Of a stretch of DNA of 51,797 nt, positions 35,548 through 45,272 are shown piece after piece. The DNA lies in contig JAAFJE010000028.1 in assembly GCA_013298025.1 (NCBI GenBank), positions 1 through 51,797 on the forward strand. The letters are read 5' to 3'. A program made the translations under genes and the position numbers. Below the pieces are notes generated by a model that was not told the DNA's origin, searched no databases, and saw only the letters and a list, made by a program, of their open reading frames with translations. Numbering within the stretch: the stretch's first letter is position 1; the number at the start of each line of letters is the position of its first letter. Source of the DNA: Cytophagales bacterium. Its GTDB lineage: Bacteria; Bacteroidota; Bacteroidia; Cytophagales; Spirosomataceae.

Positions 35548-37356
35548 TTAGGAATAAGGTATTTCAATAATGAACGTTGTTCCTTTGTTACTCGAATCAG
35601 TGATTAGTTTTGCTTTTAAAAAAGCTATTCTGGAATTTATATTTTTTAAACCAATTCCCCAAGTATTACTATCCGTTTTTATCCCAATACCATTATCTTC
35701 CAAAGAAATAAATAAATATTGTTCATAAAATATAAATTGAAGCACAACTTCGGTTGCTTTTGAATGCTTAATTATATTATTGAGCATTTCTGCCACAATA
35801 CGATAAATGTTGAGTTCTTGTTCCTCTGAAAGTCGTACTTCTTTCCCAAAAATGATATAAATAAATTTGATTTGAGAGGCACTTTGTAAACGTTCAATGG
35901 TATGAGAAATTGCTTTTGTCAGTCCTTCATTAGCTAGTTCTGAAGGCATTAAGTTTCTGGAAATAAGACGTAAATCTTCAATAGCTTTTTCTATCAAACT
36001 AATAGTATCTGCAGCAGTACTCTCATTTGACATTCTTCCTTTAATAGCCGAAAGTGTACCGCCTAAATCATCATGAAGGTCTTGTGCAATACGACGACGT
36101 TCTGTTTCTTGAGTATGAAGCTTTTGTTTTTCAATATCTAAAAGGCTCATCAACAGTTTCTCCCTTTCTCTTCTAAAAAAGAATATTAACCCCAAGCCCA
36201 GTAGTATCACTTCAAATAATGGAGCATAGTAATTCATTAAATACATGACTTCACTACTGATAAAATTCAAATCAAGGTTTATAAAATCCAACACTACGAT
36301 TCTGATAAGTAAAGCCGATAAGAGGAAAGGCAGTGTAGCAAAAAAGTAGAGTTTAGCATTATGTGCTTTTTTTATTAGACCAAACAATGCTATGGCAAAA
36401 ATTAAAACGTAAGAAAAGCTGGCTATTGATGTTGTAATACTGGTGAATTTTTGCTCAAAATTCATCAAAGTCAAAAACAAACACCAAACAAGGCTAAAAC
36501 CTATATAAGAGTAAACAATTATGCTTATTCCTTTATAGTCATCTTTTTTTAAGGATATAAGTATAAATTTTAAGGCAAATAATAAGTTGCCACTGTAACT
36601 AATAGTGATACCATAAACATACCAAATAGGAGAACTTAAGAACGTAGGAAAGTATTGAGCCATGATACCTTCATTATTTAAGGCATAAATTAAAAACCCA
36701 AATTGATATAGAAAATAATAGACTAATATTTGTTCCTTTGCTCCAATCCATAAAATAAAAGTGATAAGGGAGATAATACCTATAAAAATAATAGGAATTG
36801 AATATAGCATATCAAACCTTTCGTACTGTTCTTCGTACAAGTTTTTTTCATATAATGTTGCTGGAACAAATAAAAAGCCATTTTTTTCTTGGATGCTAAA
36901 GATAACCCTAAGTTCTTGATTAGGTTTAATCTCAAGCGGAAAGGCAAAATACCTTGTTTTAATAACACGGTTTTTCAGTTTTGTTTTCCAGTCATAGTTT
37001 TCATATTTACGCAAAAGCTTACTCTTCTCAAACACATAAAAATTAACATTTGCTGAATATACATCATCAATATCCAAGACTAAGTGTTTCACATGATTAC
37101 ATTTCGATTTACAATGAAACATTAACCATACGATATTTCCTGTTAATCCTAAATTGACACTCTTTTTAGGATACAACAAAAATTTATTTAGGTGCAGTGT
37201 ATGGATATTTTTTGTATTTGTAGCATCAACAAAGTAAGAAAGGCTACTGCCCAATTCTATTGAGCGAAAATTGGGATAGATTAGCACAATGTTATGTGCC
37301 AAGCCTGTTCTTACGAAAAATAATATAAAAAATAAAATCCTATAGCGTTGCTTCAT
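35548..37356 (-). CDS. 7TM-DISM sensor histidine kinase (HisKA_3)
   Basis: Membrane sensor for the adjacent regulator, 602 residues. After a signal peptide comes a periplasmic 7TMR-DISMED2-like domain (about 50-180, GNIVWLMFHCKSKCNHVKH to FPLEIKPNQELRVIFSI), then seven membrane helices (about 185-385). A short coiled coil leads to the HisKA_3 dimerisation motif ERRRIAQDLHDDLGGTL with H428, and a HATPase_c domain with the N box EMLNNIIKHS and G boxes DNGIGI and GIGLKNI. The periplasmic Cys pair in HCKSKCNH is unusual and could be redox- or metal-linked. Stimulus unknown; the divergent exported-protein gene is a possible target. Confidence 0.93.
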   Translation of the reverse strand: MKQRYRILFFILFFVRTGLAHNIVLIYPNFRSIELGSSLSYFVDATNTKNIHTLHLNKFLLYPKKSVNLGLTGNIVWLMFHCKSKCNHVKHLVLDIDDVYSANVNFYVFEKSKLLRKYENYDWKTKLKNRVIKTRYFAFPLEIKPNQELRVIFSIQEKNGFLFVPATLYEKNLYEEQYERFDMLYSIPIIFIGIISLITFILWIGAKEQILVYYFLYQFGFLIYALNNEGIMAQYFPTFLSSPIWYVYGITISYSGNLLFALKFILISLKKDDYKGISIIVYSYIGFSLVWCLFLTLMNFEQKFTSITTSIASFSYVLIFAIALFGLIKKAHNAKLYFFATLPFLLSALLIRIVVLDFINLDLNFISSEVMYLMNYYAPLFEVILLGLGLIFFFRREREKLLMSLLDIEKQKLHTQETERRRIAQDLHDDLGGTLSAIKGRMSNESTAADTISLIEKAIEDLRLISRNLMPSELANEGLTKAISHTIERLQSASQIKFIYIIFGKEVRLSEEQELNIYRIVAEMLNNIIKHSKATEVVLQFIFYEQYLFISLEDNGIGIKTDSNTWGIGLKNINSRIAFLKAKLITDSSNKGTTFIIEIPYS

Positions 37357-37441
37357 TTAGATTTATGCTTTGACCTCAAATTAACATTTTATTGCTTCAA
37401 TACCATATCATGGTATCTAAAATATATTTTCAGTTTCCCTA

Positions 37442-37469
37442 AAAAAATCCCCCTAAAGGGGGATTTTTT
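37442..37469. terminator. Terminator-like hairpin inside a divergent intergenic region
   Basis: A6-TCCCCC-TAAA-GGGGGA-T6, a textbook bidirectional terminator, lies between the starts of two diverging genes, where a terminator is not expected. It would insulate upstream read-through or act as an attenuator for the rightward gene. Confidence 0.75.
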
Positions 37470-37590
37470 ATGATGTGCGTTGAAGATAATTTTGAGTCAG
37501 CAAAATGGGAGTGCATTGATTGATAGAAAAAAATCCATAACATTCAACCATTTTTTTAGAAAAGATATACACTATTTAAATGCGAACAAT

Positions 37591-38526
37591 ATGAAAACTA
37601 AACTCTTATTAGCATTATTTTCATTAATTCCTTTCTTTTTATTTTCTCAAGGTGCAGGAACAAAGAAGGAAAAGGAAATTGTAAAACCACTGGACTTTTT
37701 TCTTTTTGGTGGAACGAATATTGACCCATTGGGACAAAGTGCAGTAACAAGTACTTCGTTTGAATTGATTAAAAGGCTGAATTTTTCAAATAAACCAAAT
37801 GGATGGCAAGGAAGGTTTGGTTTTTATACGAATAAAAACTCTATTGCAGATTCTACTTCATTCAATACTTTATATTTTTCACCAGATGTAAGAAAAGGAT
37901 TAAAAGAAGGAGAAAGTATTATTTACACGCAAAAATACGACATAAGGGTTACTCATAATATTAGAGCTTGGGGAGGATATTTTAATATTATCTCACCATC
38001 GCTTTTAAGTAGTAAATCAGATGGAAAAAATGGAGATGTAGATGACCAAATTCAAAATACTTTGATAAAAGCATTTGGTGGTATCGAATTTACTTATAGA
38101 GAACAAACGGGAGTTCCAGAAATTAAAAATTCAGAGATCATAGACTCAACTGTTTATACTAAAGATTTCTCTAAAGTAATTGGAAGTATGCCCATCTCTA
38201 CTGATAGGACGATAATCCCTACTCGGCTTCTTTATCAAACTTTCTTTAGTGCAGGTTTAATATTTGAAAACTATACGACTAATTGTGAATTCTTTTTACA
38301 ACCATCATTAGGATGGGTTACGTATTATGAAATTGTAAAAAAACCAACATTAAGCCAAACCCTTGATACAAAAGGTCATGCCTTTGTAGCAGTGAAAGCA
38401 TTTATTAGAGTAGTGCCTTCAAATATCATTATTGCTGGTGACTTGAAATCATTTGGGAAGGGGAATATGTATTTTAACCTGTCGATTGGATTACCGATTG
38501 ATATTTCAAGTATTATAAAAAAATAG
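37591..38526 (+). CDS. Exported protein of unknown function, possibly an outer-membrane barrel
   Basis: 311 residues. A signal peptide (MKTKLLLALFSLIPFFLFSQG) fixes the start at ATG 37591 rather than the open TTG at 37480. The mature part has many alternating strands (FELIKRLNF, GRFGFYTNKN, IRAWGGYFNII, AFGGIEFTYREQ) and ends in short strands (NMYFNLSIGLPIDIS), resembling small outer-membrane barrels. No family was recognised. It lies between the divergent kinase operon and a lipoprotein gene, in A/T-rich DNA with one GATC site (38136). Confidence 0.7.
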   Translation: MKTKLLLALFSLIPFFLFSQGAGTKKEKEIVKPLDFFLFGGTNIDPLGQSAVTSTSFELIKRLNFSNKPNGWQGRFGFYTNKNSIADSTSFNTLYFSPDVRKGLKEGESIIYTQKYDIRVTHNIRAWGGYFNIISPSLLSSKSDGKNGDVDDQIQNTLIKAFGGIEFTYREQTGVPEIKNSEIIDSTVYTKDFSKVIGSMPISTDRTIIPTRLLYQTFFSAGLIFENYTTNCEFFLQPSLGWVTYYEIVKKPTLSQTLDTKGHAFVAVKAFIRVVPSNIIIAGDLKSFGKGNMYFNLSIGLPIDISSIIKK

Positions 38527-38906
38527 ACATTCAAGTCCATAAAAGCTTTTCATGTTTCTTAATATTAGAAATAGTAGCTAGTCATACATCTATTAAAAAT
38601 GGTGGTGGCATTTTATCGCATTCTCAGTCATTTTCTTACGTAAAATCAACAAAATTGGATGGCTATTTTATTGATTCTAAAGCCTTCTTTATAAGAAAAT
38701 TTAACAAATTAATGAAAGTATAAACTGTTTCAACGCTAAAACAACTAAGCTGCTATAATCAATTTCTTCTATTTTTATTTGTTTCTTTTTACGGTTATGT
38801 TTCGTAAAAAGAAACAAATAAAGTAGTTCTGCATTGGTACTTACCTAGTTTAAGAAGTGCATTTGTATTAAACTAATCTATTTCCAAAACTTTAATCTTA
38901 ACAGTA
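38527..38906. other. Intergenic stretch between two exported-protein genes
   Basis: 380 bases, A/T rich, with no convincing ORF. The only structure seen is the long inverted repeat listed next. Confidence 0.35.
38774..38822. repeat. 20-bp inverted repeat (hairpin)
   Basis: A perfect 20-bp AT-rich stem (TTTATTTGTTTCTTTTTACG, then its complement at 38803-38822) with a 9-base loop. It could terminate the upstream transcript (250 bases away) or be a small palindromic insertion. Confidence 0.7.
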
Positions 38907-40712
38907 ATGAAAACAAAAATTACATCTCTCGTTCGCCCTGTAATCTGCATTTTTCTTGGGCTTTCCCTTGTGTTTGCCTGTCAAAAAATAAACCCATTCG
39001 ATGGTGTTGAACTAATCATTAACAATGATGTATATATTTCTCCAATTTTAGTAAGAGCTGTAAATGCAGATGCAAGCTCAAAAGTACTTCCAAGCAATGC
39101 TGTTGCTACAATTTCTGGTGATGGTGCAAATTTTGTAGTAGATGATTTAGGACATAAAGGTAATGATATAAAAATGGTAAATGGGGTACTAACCCTAAAC
39201 TTATTACCAGAAGCTAATCCTTCACCTACAAAACCTATAGTTTTCAATGTGTTTGTAAAATGTGATGGTTTTGTTAGCTCTAATCAAACAATAAGAGTTA
39301 CCGATACAAAAAGTACTTTAAAGTTTTATGTCCCGTTAGTCTCAGTGACAGCTCCCCCCCAAGGTGTTACAGTATCACAACAGACCGCAACTCTAATTGG
39401 GGGTGTAACAAAATCAATAATTCAGCTAACATCACTAGGAGGAAATGTGACAAAATCTATAGTACAGGTAACAGCCCCAAATAGAAAATCAGAAACAGGG
39501 TGTGATAATAATGTTATTACCATTCCAGCTGGAACACAAATTCAAGATGCTAATGGAAATGTTATTAACGCAAGCATTTTGAATATGCAAATTACCTTTG
39601 CCTGTCTTAATTATCTTAATTATCTTGATAGAGATATTGCAAACAAGTCAGCTCTTCGAGCATTTCCTGGTGGTTTTATTGCATATAATGCTACTACAAT
39701 AGATGGTAAAAAACAACCTGTTACTTTTGAAATTGCTGGGTTTGTAGCCATTAATATGGATGCTGGAGGCAAAACTATTAAAAACTTTTCAACGCCTATT
39801 GATGTAACCATTAGTATTTCTAAAGGATTAGAAAATCCTACTAACGGCTTTGCTATAAAAGAGGGGGATACAGTTCCTATTTGGAGCTTGGATAGTGAAA
39901 TAGGAGCTTGGAAAGAAGAAGGAATAGCAACTATCACAAAAGATGCTTCTGACAATTTAGTAGCTAACTTCAAAGCCAAGCACCCATCTTGTTGGGCTTT
40001 AGCTTGGTATCTAGTTGATCCTTGTAACAATGCTACTTTAACAATTAATGTAAAATCAAATTTAACAAAACAGCAAGCGAGCTATCCTTATACAGTAAGC
40101 ATAGAAGGACTTTTAAGAGATGTTGATGGACGTACTGCAAACTATTTTGATTATTTAAACTATCAGGAGGTGTATGATGGAGCATCTTTTACTTTAGAGA
40201 GGGTTCCATTCTTTAGCAAGGTCAGATTAACTGTGATGCGCTCAGATAGTTTTGATTTTACAAAAGCTGGTTGGTTTCGTAGAAAAGTAGTTGGGAGTGC
40301 AATTATCGATCCTTGTTCTGGCAGCACAGTGGTTTCAATAAACGATACCCCCCCACCTCCACCATCAATTACATTAAATGTAGATGTTACTGCTAAATGC
40401 TCTAATAAAAATATTGATATCAAACCTTCTGCGTGGGTTCTTTTCGATGACATTTTATCTGGTTATGATCATGTGCAAGAAGTTTATTTAGATAAAGGGA
40501 AATTAAGTTTACAAATTGTTGAAGACTATGATTATTATATGGATGTTTACAATGCAGGACACAGTTACACAGGTAGATTTAAATTCAGTAAAACGGGTTC
40601 AACCGTTGTACCTTATGGTGGAGGTTCTGGTCTTACTGGAACAGTTACTTATGATGCCGCAAGTAATACTGCTACCTTAAAAGCTGTTTATATTTCTGAT
40701 AGTTGTAAATAG
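38907..40712 (+). CDS. Large surface lipoprotein with beta-sandwich repeats
   Basis: 601 residues, lipoprotein signal MKTKITSLVRPVICIFLGLSLVFAC (Cys25). The mature protein is beta-rich: an N-terminal Ig-like part, then a middle section (about 195-370) that begins VITIPAGTQIQDANGN and includes FEIAGFVAINMDAGGK and PIWSLDSEIGAWKEEG. That pattern recalls ZU5/CILP-like beta-sandwiches. A C-terminal part follows a proline run (NDTPPPPPS, about 485). No catalytic motif seen; adhesion or envelope structure is a guess. Three GATC sites (40017, 40308, 40467) lie here, more than in any other gene outside dpnA. Ends at a strong terminator. Confidence 0.7.
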   Translation: MKTKITSLVRPVICIFLGLSLVFACQKINPFDGVELIINNDVYISPILVRAVNADASSKVLPSNAVATISGDGANFVVDDLGHKGNDIKMVNGVLTLNLLPEANPSPTKPIVFNVFVKCDGFVSSNQTIRVTDTKSTLKFYVPLVSVTAPPQGVTVSQQTATLIGGVTKSIIQLTSLGGNVTKSIVQVTAPNRKSETGCDNNVITIPAGTQIQDANGNVINASILNMQITFACLNYLNYLDRDIANKSALRAFPGGFIAYNATTIDGKKQPVTFEIAGFVAINMDAGGKTIKNFSTPIDVTISISKGLENPTNGFAIKEGDTVPIWSLDSEIGAWKEEGIATITKDASDNLVANFKAKHPSCWALAWYLVDPCNNATLTINVKSNLTKQQASYPYTVSIEGLLRDVDGRTANYFDYLNYQEVYDGASFTLERVPFFSKVRLTVMRSDSFDFTKAGWFRRKVVGSAIIDPCSGSTVVSINDTPPPPPSITLNVDVTAKCSNKNIDIKPSAWVLFDDILSGYDHVQEVYLDKGKLSLQIVEDYDYYMDVYNAGHSYTGRFKFSKTGSTVVPYGGGSGLTGTVTYDAASNTATLKAVYISDSCK

Positions 40713-40813
40713 TAGAAGTGTGTTCTGGATAATATCTAATACCAATTCTATAAAGTAACCTTATTTTAAATTCTAAAAAAAAAGCGTGTGTTTAGGTAGA
40801 TTTATGGTTTAAC

Positions 40814-40857
40814 AAAAGTGAATTCTCAAATATATTTTACTTTGAGAATTCACTTTT
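40814..40857 (+). terminator. Terminator of the large lipoprotein gene
   Basis: A 17-bp perfect stem (AAAAGTGAATTCTCAAA with TTTGAGAATTCACTTTT) and a 10-base loop, ending in a T run. Confidence 0.85.
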
Positions 40858-41104
40858 TTGTTGATTTTAAAGATAATATTCAAAACTTTAATCTCTTAGA
40901 AAGCTTGTTATTTGAAAAATACTCAGTTATAATCAGGGAGTTGCAAATAGAATAATGAAAGGAATGACTGATTATCTACAATTTATATTAAAATTAAGAT
41001 ATGGCTTAAGAAGTCACCATAAAACTATCTCATTTTTCCTTGGTAACAAGCCTACCATTTTTTATCGCTACACGTTGCTTGATTACATTAGAAATAATTT
41101 CATT

Positions 41105-41139
41105 CCCGTAGAGAAGTGGCAGGGCCACGTCTCTACGGG
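41105..41139. repeat. CCCGTAGAGA-type palindrome after the Dabb gene
   Basis: A 16-bp stem with one mismatch (CCCGTAGAGAAGTGGC / GCCACGTCTCTACGGG) and a 3-base loop, 5 bases past the Dabb stop codon. Similar 'CTCTACGG' cores recur in the multi-hairpin elements; it may also serve as a terminator. Confidence 0.6.
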
Positions 41140-41144
41140 GGAAA

Positions 41145-41546
41145 TTATCCAATTTGTTCAGAATCATACACAATTACCTTTTCCCAAAGGTGTGAATAAT
41201 CTTCTACAAATTTCAAATGAATGGGATGTTTTTGGTAAATTTCTTCTTCTTCTAAATTATCAAAAAACAACATCCACGATACGCTGTAACCTCGTTCAAT
41301 TACGCTACGATTCGTGCTGGCAGGCGTACCAATATGATGAAAACGAATGGTTGGTACTTTAGAAAGTGCCGTGAGTCCTTCTATCAACTTGGCTTTATCG
41401 GCTTCATTGGAAGGATTTTTGAGCCAAAAATACACGTGATGAATAAACACTTTCTTCTTGGCTGTGGTGGGCAACGCCACGGCAGTAGTAGCGGTTGTGG
41501 CTACGGCTGCTTGCGTTAAAAACGAGCGTCTTTGCATTTTTTTCAT
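41145..41546 (-). CDS. Dabb (stress-responsive A/B barrel) protein with Tat signal
   Basis: 133 residues. The N-terminus MKKMQRRSFLTQAAVATTA is a twin-arginine-like signal, so it should be exported folded. The rest is a single Dabb ferredoxin-like domain: FIHHVYFWLKNPSNEADKA, LIEGLTALSKVPTIRFHHIG, SWMLFFDNLEEEEIYQKHP. Such domains form small dimeric barrels; no enzyme activity can be assigned. It lies 10 bases after the DUF1080 gene on the same strand, so the two are very likely co-transcribed. Confidence 0.88.
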   Translation of the reverse strand: MKKMQRRSFLTQAAVATTATTAVALPTTAKKKVFIHHVYFWLKNPSNEADKAKLIEGLTALSKVPTIRFHHIGTPASTNRSVIERGYSVSWMLFFDNLEEEEIYQKHPIHLKFVEDYSHLWEKVIVYDSEQIG

Positions 41547-41556
41547 GTTATTGGGA

Positions 41557-42426
41557 TTAAAACAAGCTTGCGTAAGCTTGGGGTAAAATAGTTAATGGCT
41601 TGATTTTTATATCTTTAAAATACACTTCGGCGGCTTCACTTTGCAATTGTATTTTTCCGCTTGTCATCGGAATTTCTTTGCCTTCTGGCGTGATATAACG
41701 GGAGTTTTGCAACACCATCGCTACGTGTCCATTCACAAGATGAATGCTCTTGCCTTCAAAACAAATCAGTTCGAGGGTTGTCCATTCGCCCGAAGGACTT
41801 TCAAAGTTAGCACTGCGTTTACAATAATAATCACCTCCCGACTTAAAAGTTATGAAAGGTTGTTTGCTATCGGCCGTACAATTCATGACTCCTTCCGAAG
41901 GAAAAGCCCGTATATCTATCGCCGAATTGGCCTGACACCAAAAATCACCGTTATGTCCTTCCATAATTTGAAACTCTTGCGAGAGCATCCAAGAACGCCA
42001 ATAATCGGCTCCTGCTTCACCATTGGAATGATACAAAATACCCGAATCTCGAAGTTTGTCTTTGCGGGGATTGTATTTTGCTTGTCCCCATTTTACCTGT
42101 AATTTGAGATGATAGTTTTTGTATGTTTTTTTTGTAAAAAGACAACCGTAAATTTCTCCACTTACTTTGAGGATAAGTCCTTCTGGTTGCGACAATACAC
42201 TAAAAACATGAGTGCTATCTTGGTTGTAACCTATCGGTTTGATTGCTACACCTGAAGCATCGGTCGGTATTTTTCCATTATATCCTATTTGATGACGATA
42301 ACTTAAATAAGTATCCCACTGACTGAGGTTTTTATCTAAAAGAAATGTCCATTCTTCTTTCTTTTGCATAGAAGAAAACAAGAAAAAAGACAACAAAACA
42401 CTGACTATCAAATAAATGTGTTTCAT
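41557..42426 (-). CDS. DUF1080 / 3-keto-disaccharide hydrolase-like protein
   Basis: 289 residues with a signal peptide (MKHIYLIVSVLLSFFLFSS) and a DUF1080 jelly-roll domain, related to concanavalin-type glycoside-binding folds and to 3-keto-glycoside hydrolases. Family blocks include NLSQWDTYLSY, DSGILYHSNGEAGADYWRSW, LSQEFQIMEGHNGDFW and the C-terminal GKIQLQSEAAEVYFKDIKI. Predicted periplasmic sugar metabolism. It heads a two-gene operon with the Dabb gene and diverges from an AraC-type regulator across 106 bases, which suggests local control (inference). Confidence 0.87.
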   Translation of the reverse strand: MKHIYLIVSVLLSFFLFSSMQKKEEWTFLLDKNLSQWDTYLSYRHQIGYNGKIPTDASGVAIKPIGYNQDSTHVFSVLSQPEGLILKVSGEIYGCLFTKKTYKNYHLKLQVKWGQAKYNPRKDKLRDSGILYHSNGEAGADYWRSWMLSQEFQIMEGHNGDFWCQANSAIDIRAFPSEGVMNCTADSKQPFITFKSGGDYYCKRSANFESPSGEWTTLELICFEGKSIHLVNGHVAMVLQNSRYITPEGKEIPMTSGKIQLQSEAAEVYFKDIKIKPLTILPQAYASLF

Positions 42427-42532
42427 AACAACAATATGCGTTTAGGAAAATATGATATTGCAAAGCTAATGCAACACAAGCATTTGAAAATTGTAAAAAA
42501 GCATCATATCTTGGTATATAATTATTACTGTT

Positions 42533-43372
42533 ATGAAACGATACATCCTGCATACGCCCTTCAACATTTACCATTTTGAAGCCCAAACATGGAAACACGC
42601 TGTACATAAGCACACATACTTTGAGATTATTTTTATTTTGAAAGGAAACGGCGTGCATAACATCAATGGCAATGTGTATCAATATAACGAAGGCGATGTG
42701 TTTCTATTAGGTCCCGAAGATTTCCATACGTTCGACATAAAAGACCTAACAGAATTTTGTTTTATTCGTTTCAACGAATCTTTTCATAAAAAACAACTCG
42801 GAGAAAAAGGTCATGCTTGGCAACAAACCATAGATGCTTTACTTTATACTTCTTCGCAAAGCCGAGGCTCAATTGTGGCCGACAAACAAGAAAAACAAAA
42901 GCTACATCATTTGCTTGCCGTACTCGAAAACGAATACGAAAACCAAACTTTGCCCTATTTTGAGGTAATTAGAGATAATTTAATGCGAAGCATGATGATG
43001 ATTTTGGCAAGAAATTTATTCCGACAAAACACCCTCAAGACTCAACCGCCAGATACTTCGGTAGAAACCATTTTACAATACATCAAGCAGCATATTTATC
43101 AGCCCAACCACCTGAGTATCGAGCATTTGGCAAGCGTTTTTCATTATTCGCCAGCATATATCAGTATCTTTTTTAAAAGAAATACGGGCGAGTCCTTGAA
43201 AAAATACATTACCAAACACCGCATCAAACTTATTGAAGCCCGTTTGCTTTATAGCCAACATACATTAACCGAAATCGCCGACGAATTTGGCTTCACCGAC
43301 GAAAGCCATTTCTGCAAACAATTCAGAAAATACACAGGCGATACGCCTAGCAACTTTAGAAAAAAAGCATAA
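42533..43372 (+). CDS. AraC-family transcriptional regulator
   Basis: 279 residues. The N-terminal half is a cupin sensor (about 10-110: HKHTYFEIIFILKGNGVHNING, DVFLLGPEDFHTF). The C-terminal half has the two AraC HTH motifs: HLSIEHLASVFHYSPAYISIFFKRNTG (about 190-215) and LTEIADEFGFTDESHFCKQFRKYTG (about 243-268). Most likely a sugar-responsive activator of the divergent DUF1080/Dabb operon, on positional grounds only. Confidence 0.93.
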   Translation: MKRYILHTPFNIYHFEAQTWKHAVHKHTYFEIIFILKGNGVHNINGNVYQYNEGDVFLLGPEDFHTFDIKDLTEFCFIRFNESFHKKQLGEKGHAWQQTIDALLYTSSQSRGSIVADKQEKQKLHHLLAVLENEYENQTLPYFEVIRDNLMRSMMMILARNLFRQNTLKTQPPDTSVETILQYIKQHIYQPNHLSIEHLASVFHYSPAYISIFFKRNTGESLKKYITKHRIKLIEARLLYSQHTLTEIADEFGFTDESHFCKQFRKYTGDTPSNFRKKA

Positions 43373-43473
43373 GGTCATTGACAAAGCGAAAAACCCTTTT
43401 GTTTTTTGGTAAACGCCTATTACTTTTTACCACAAAAAAATAAAAATCATTCCCATGCCATTGGTTTGTGCCT

Positions 43474-43481
43474 TACCTTTG
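43474..43481 (+). promoter_or_regulatory. Bacteroidota -7 element for fumC
   Basis: TACCTTTG matches TAnnTTTG and lies 61 bases before the fumC ATG. A TTGG at 43461 is too close to serve as the -33 element, so support is partial. Confidence 0.45.
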
Positions 43482-43542
43482 TTAGGATTTTACAATTAAT
43501 CATAAAGATTAGCCAAACCAAATCAATTCTCAATTTTTGACA

Positions 43543-44946
43543 ATGGAATACAGAATAGAAAAAGACACCATGGGCAAGGTGCAAGTACCTGCCAACGTGT
43601 ATTGGGGTGCGCAAACGCAACGTTCAATTATGAACTTCCCAATTGCTCAAGACATCAATAAAATGCCTAAAGAAATTATCCAAGCTTTTGCTTATTTGAA
43701 AAAAGCAGCCGCTTTGACCAATTTTGATGCAGGTGTGTTGTCGGAAGAGAAGAAAAACCTTATTGCACAAGTATGTGATGAGATTTTGGAAGGTAAATTG
43801 AACGACCAATTCCCATTAGTGGTGTGGCAAACGGGTTCGGGTACACAATCGAACATGAATGTAAACGAAGTTGTTGCCTATCGTGCACACGTAATCAATG
43901 GTGGCTCGTTGTTGGACGAACAAAAATTTGTGCATCCAAACGATGACGTAAACAAATCGCAGTCTTCTAACGATACTTTCCCAACGGCAATGCACATTGC
44001 TGCCTACAAAATTTTGTTGGAAGTAACCATTCCCGGTATTACTAAATTACGTAATACTTTAGACGCAAAAGCAAAAGAATTTAAGCATGTCGTAAAGATT
44101 GGTCGTACTCACTTTATGGATGCTACGCCTTTGACATTAGGACAAGAGTTTTCGGGTTACGTATCGCAACTTGACCACGGCTTACGTGCCATTAACAATA
44201 CGTTGGCACACCTTGCCGAATTGGCTTTGGGTGGTACAGCCGTAGGAACGGGCATTAACACACCGAAAGATTATGCTGTAAATGTAGCAAAACATATTGC
44301 CGACCTCACAGGCTTACCTTTTATCACAGCAGAAAATAAATTTGAAGCCCTAGCAGCACATGATGCCATTGTAGAAGGACATGGTGCATTGAAAACAGTA
44401 GCGGCTAGTTTGATGAAAATAGGTAACGACATCCGTATGCTATCGTCGGGTCCACGTTCGGGTATTGGCGAAATATATATCCCCGATAACGAGCCAGGTT
44501 CGTCAATTATGCCTGGAAAAGTAAACCCAACCCAATGCGAAGCCATGACAATGGTAGCGGCACAGGTAATGGGCAACGATGTAGCCATCAATATCGGAGG
44601 AGCAATGGGACACTTTGAATTAAACGTGTTTAAACCAGTGATGATTTATAACTTCTTGCACTCGGCTCGTTTGATTGGAGATGTATGCGTTGCTTTCAAC
44701 GACAAATGTGCCGAAGGTATCCAGCCATTACACGAAAATATCAAGAAACACGTAAATAACTCATTGATGTTGGTAACAGCGTTAAACACTAAAATAGGTT
44801 ATTACAAAGCGGCTGAGATTGCACAAACAGCACACAAAAATGGTTCAACGTTAAAAGAAACAGCTATCGCTTTAGGTTACTTAACAGCCGAAGAGTTTGA
44901 CGCTTGGGTAAAACCAGAAGACATGGTTGGAGAAATTAATGTGTAA
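43543..44946 (+). CDS. fumC: Class II fumarate hydratase
   Basis: TCA-cycle enzyme interconverting fumarate and malate; iron-independent class II, 467 residues. Signatures are the N-terminal [32 protein letters not shown] (substrate loop), the catalytic-histidine-region [16 protein letters not shown], and the mobile loop [16 protein letters not shown] (about 318-333) with the catalytic Ser. The ATG at 43543 was chosen; a TTG two codons earlier is also open. Single gene; its terminator lies 175 bases downstream. Confidence 0.97.
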   Translation: MEYRIEKDTMGKVQVPANVYWGAQTQRSIMNFPIAQDINKMPKEIIQAFAYLKKAAALTNFDAGVLSEEKKNLIAQVCDEILEGKLNDQFPLVVWQTGSGTQSNMNVNEVVAYRAHVINGGSLLDEQKFVHPNDDVNKSQSSNDTFPTAMHIAAYKILLEVTIPGITKLRNTLDAKAKEFKHVVKIGRTHFMDATPLTLGQEFSGYVSQLDHGLRAINNTLAHLAELALGGTAVGTGINTPKDYAVNVAKHIADLTGLPFITAENKFEALAAHDAIVEGHGALKTVAASLMKIGNDIRMLSSGPRSGIGEIYIPDNEPGSSIMPGKVNPTQCEAMTMVAAQVMGNDVAINIGGAMGHFELNVFKPVMIYNFLHSARLIGDVCVAFNDKCAEGIQPLHENIKKHVNNSLMLVTALNTKIGYYKAAEIAQTAHKNGSTLKETAIALGYLTAEEFDAWVKPEDMVGEINV

Positions 44947-45096
44947 GTAATAAGTTAGTGAATGCGTGAGTTGTGAATGGTGAATTAATTTTTATTTTCA
45001 GACACTTATACTTTGTTTTCATTCATTACATTGTAAAGGTTTGATAGCAAAAATTTTACTGTACAATTGACTATTAACTATTTAGCATTGAAACTT

Positions 45097-45272
45097 AATT
45101 CTTAGTTTTTTCAAACAGATAAAAGCCCCTTTGCATCACTGCAAAGGGGCTTTTGTGTATAGAAAGCTTAGTTAACAACTGAAAAACAAGCATTTACACT
45201 TCAAAAAACCCTCATGACCATGCAGAAAATGGTATTTAAAACAAGGAAACGACAATTTACACCGAAGAAAAT
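45097..45272 (+). repeat. Left arm of a ~175-bp inverted duplication
   Basis: The reverse complement of this segment aligns with 50684-50865 over nearly its full length. Examples of long identical stretches are those around TTTCCTTGTTTTAAATACC and GTTAACTAAGCTTTCTATAC. It contains the fumC terminator and the first units of the 21-bp array. The copies differ by scattered substitutions and around the terminator stem. Confidence 0.85.
45121..45154 (+). terminator. fumC terminator
   Basis: A 15-bp perfect stem (AAAAGCCCCTTTGCA / TGCAAAGGGGCTTTT) with loop TCAC. Confidence 0.88.

Larger units (their letters stand above)
40713..41144. other. Intergenic stretch before the Dabb gene
   Basis: 432 bases holding the lipoprotein terminator and a palindrome, listed separately. 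A rightward open frame at 40955-41362 overlaps the Dabb gene antisense and is not considered real. Confidence 0.4.

Noticed and set aside
40955-41362. Rightward ORF of 135 codons
   Set aside because: It lies antisense to the well-supported Dabb gene and across a palindrome; no recognisable product.
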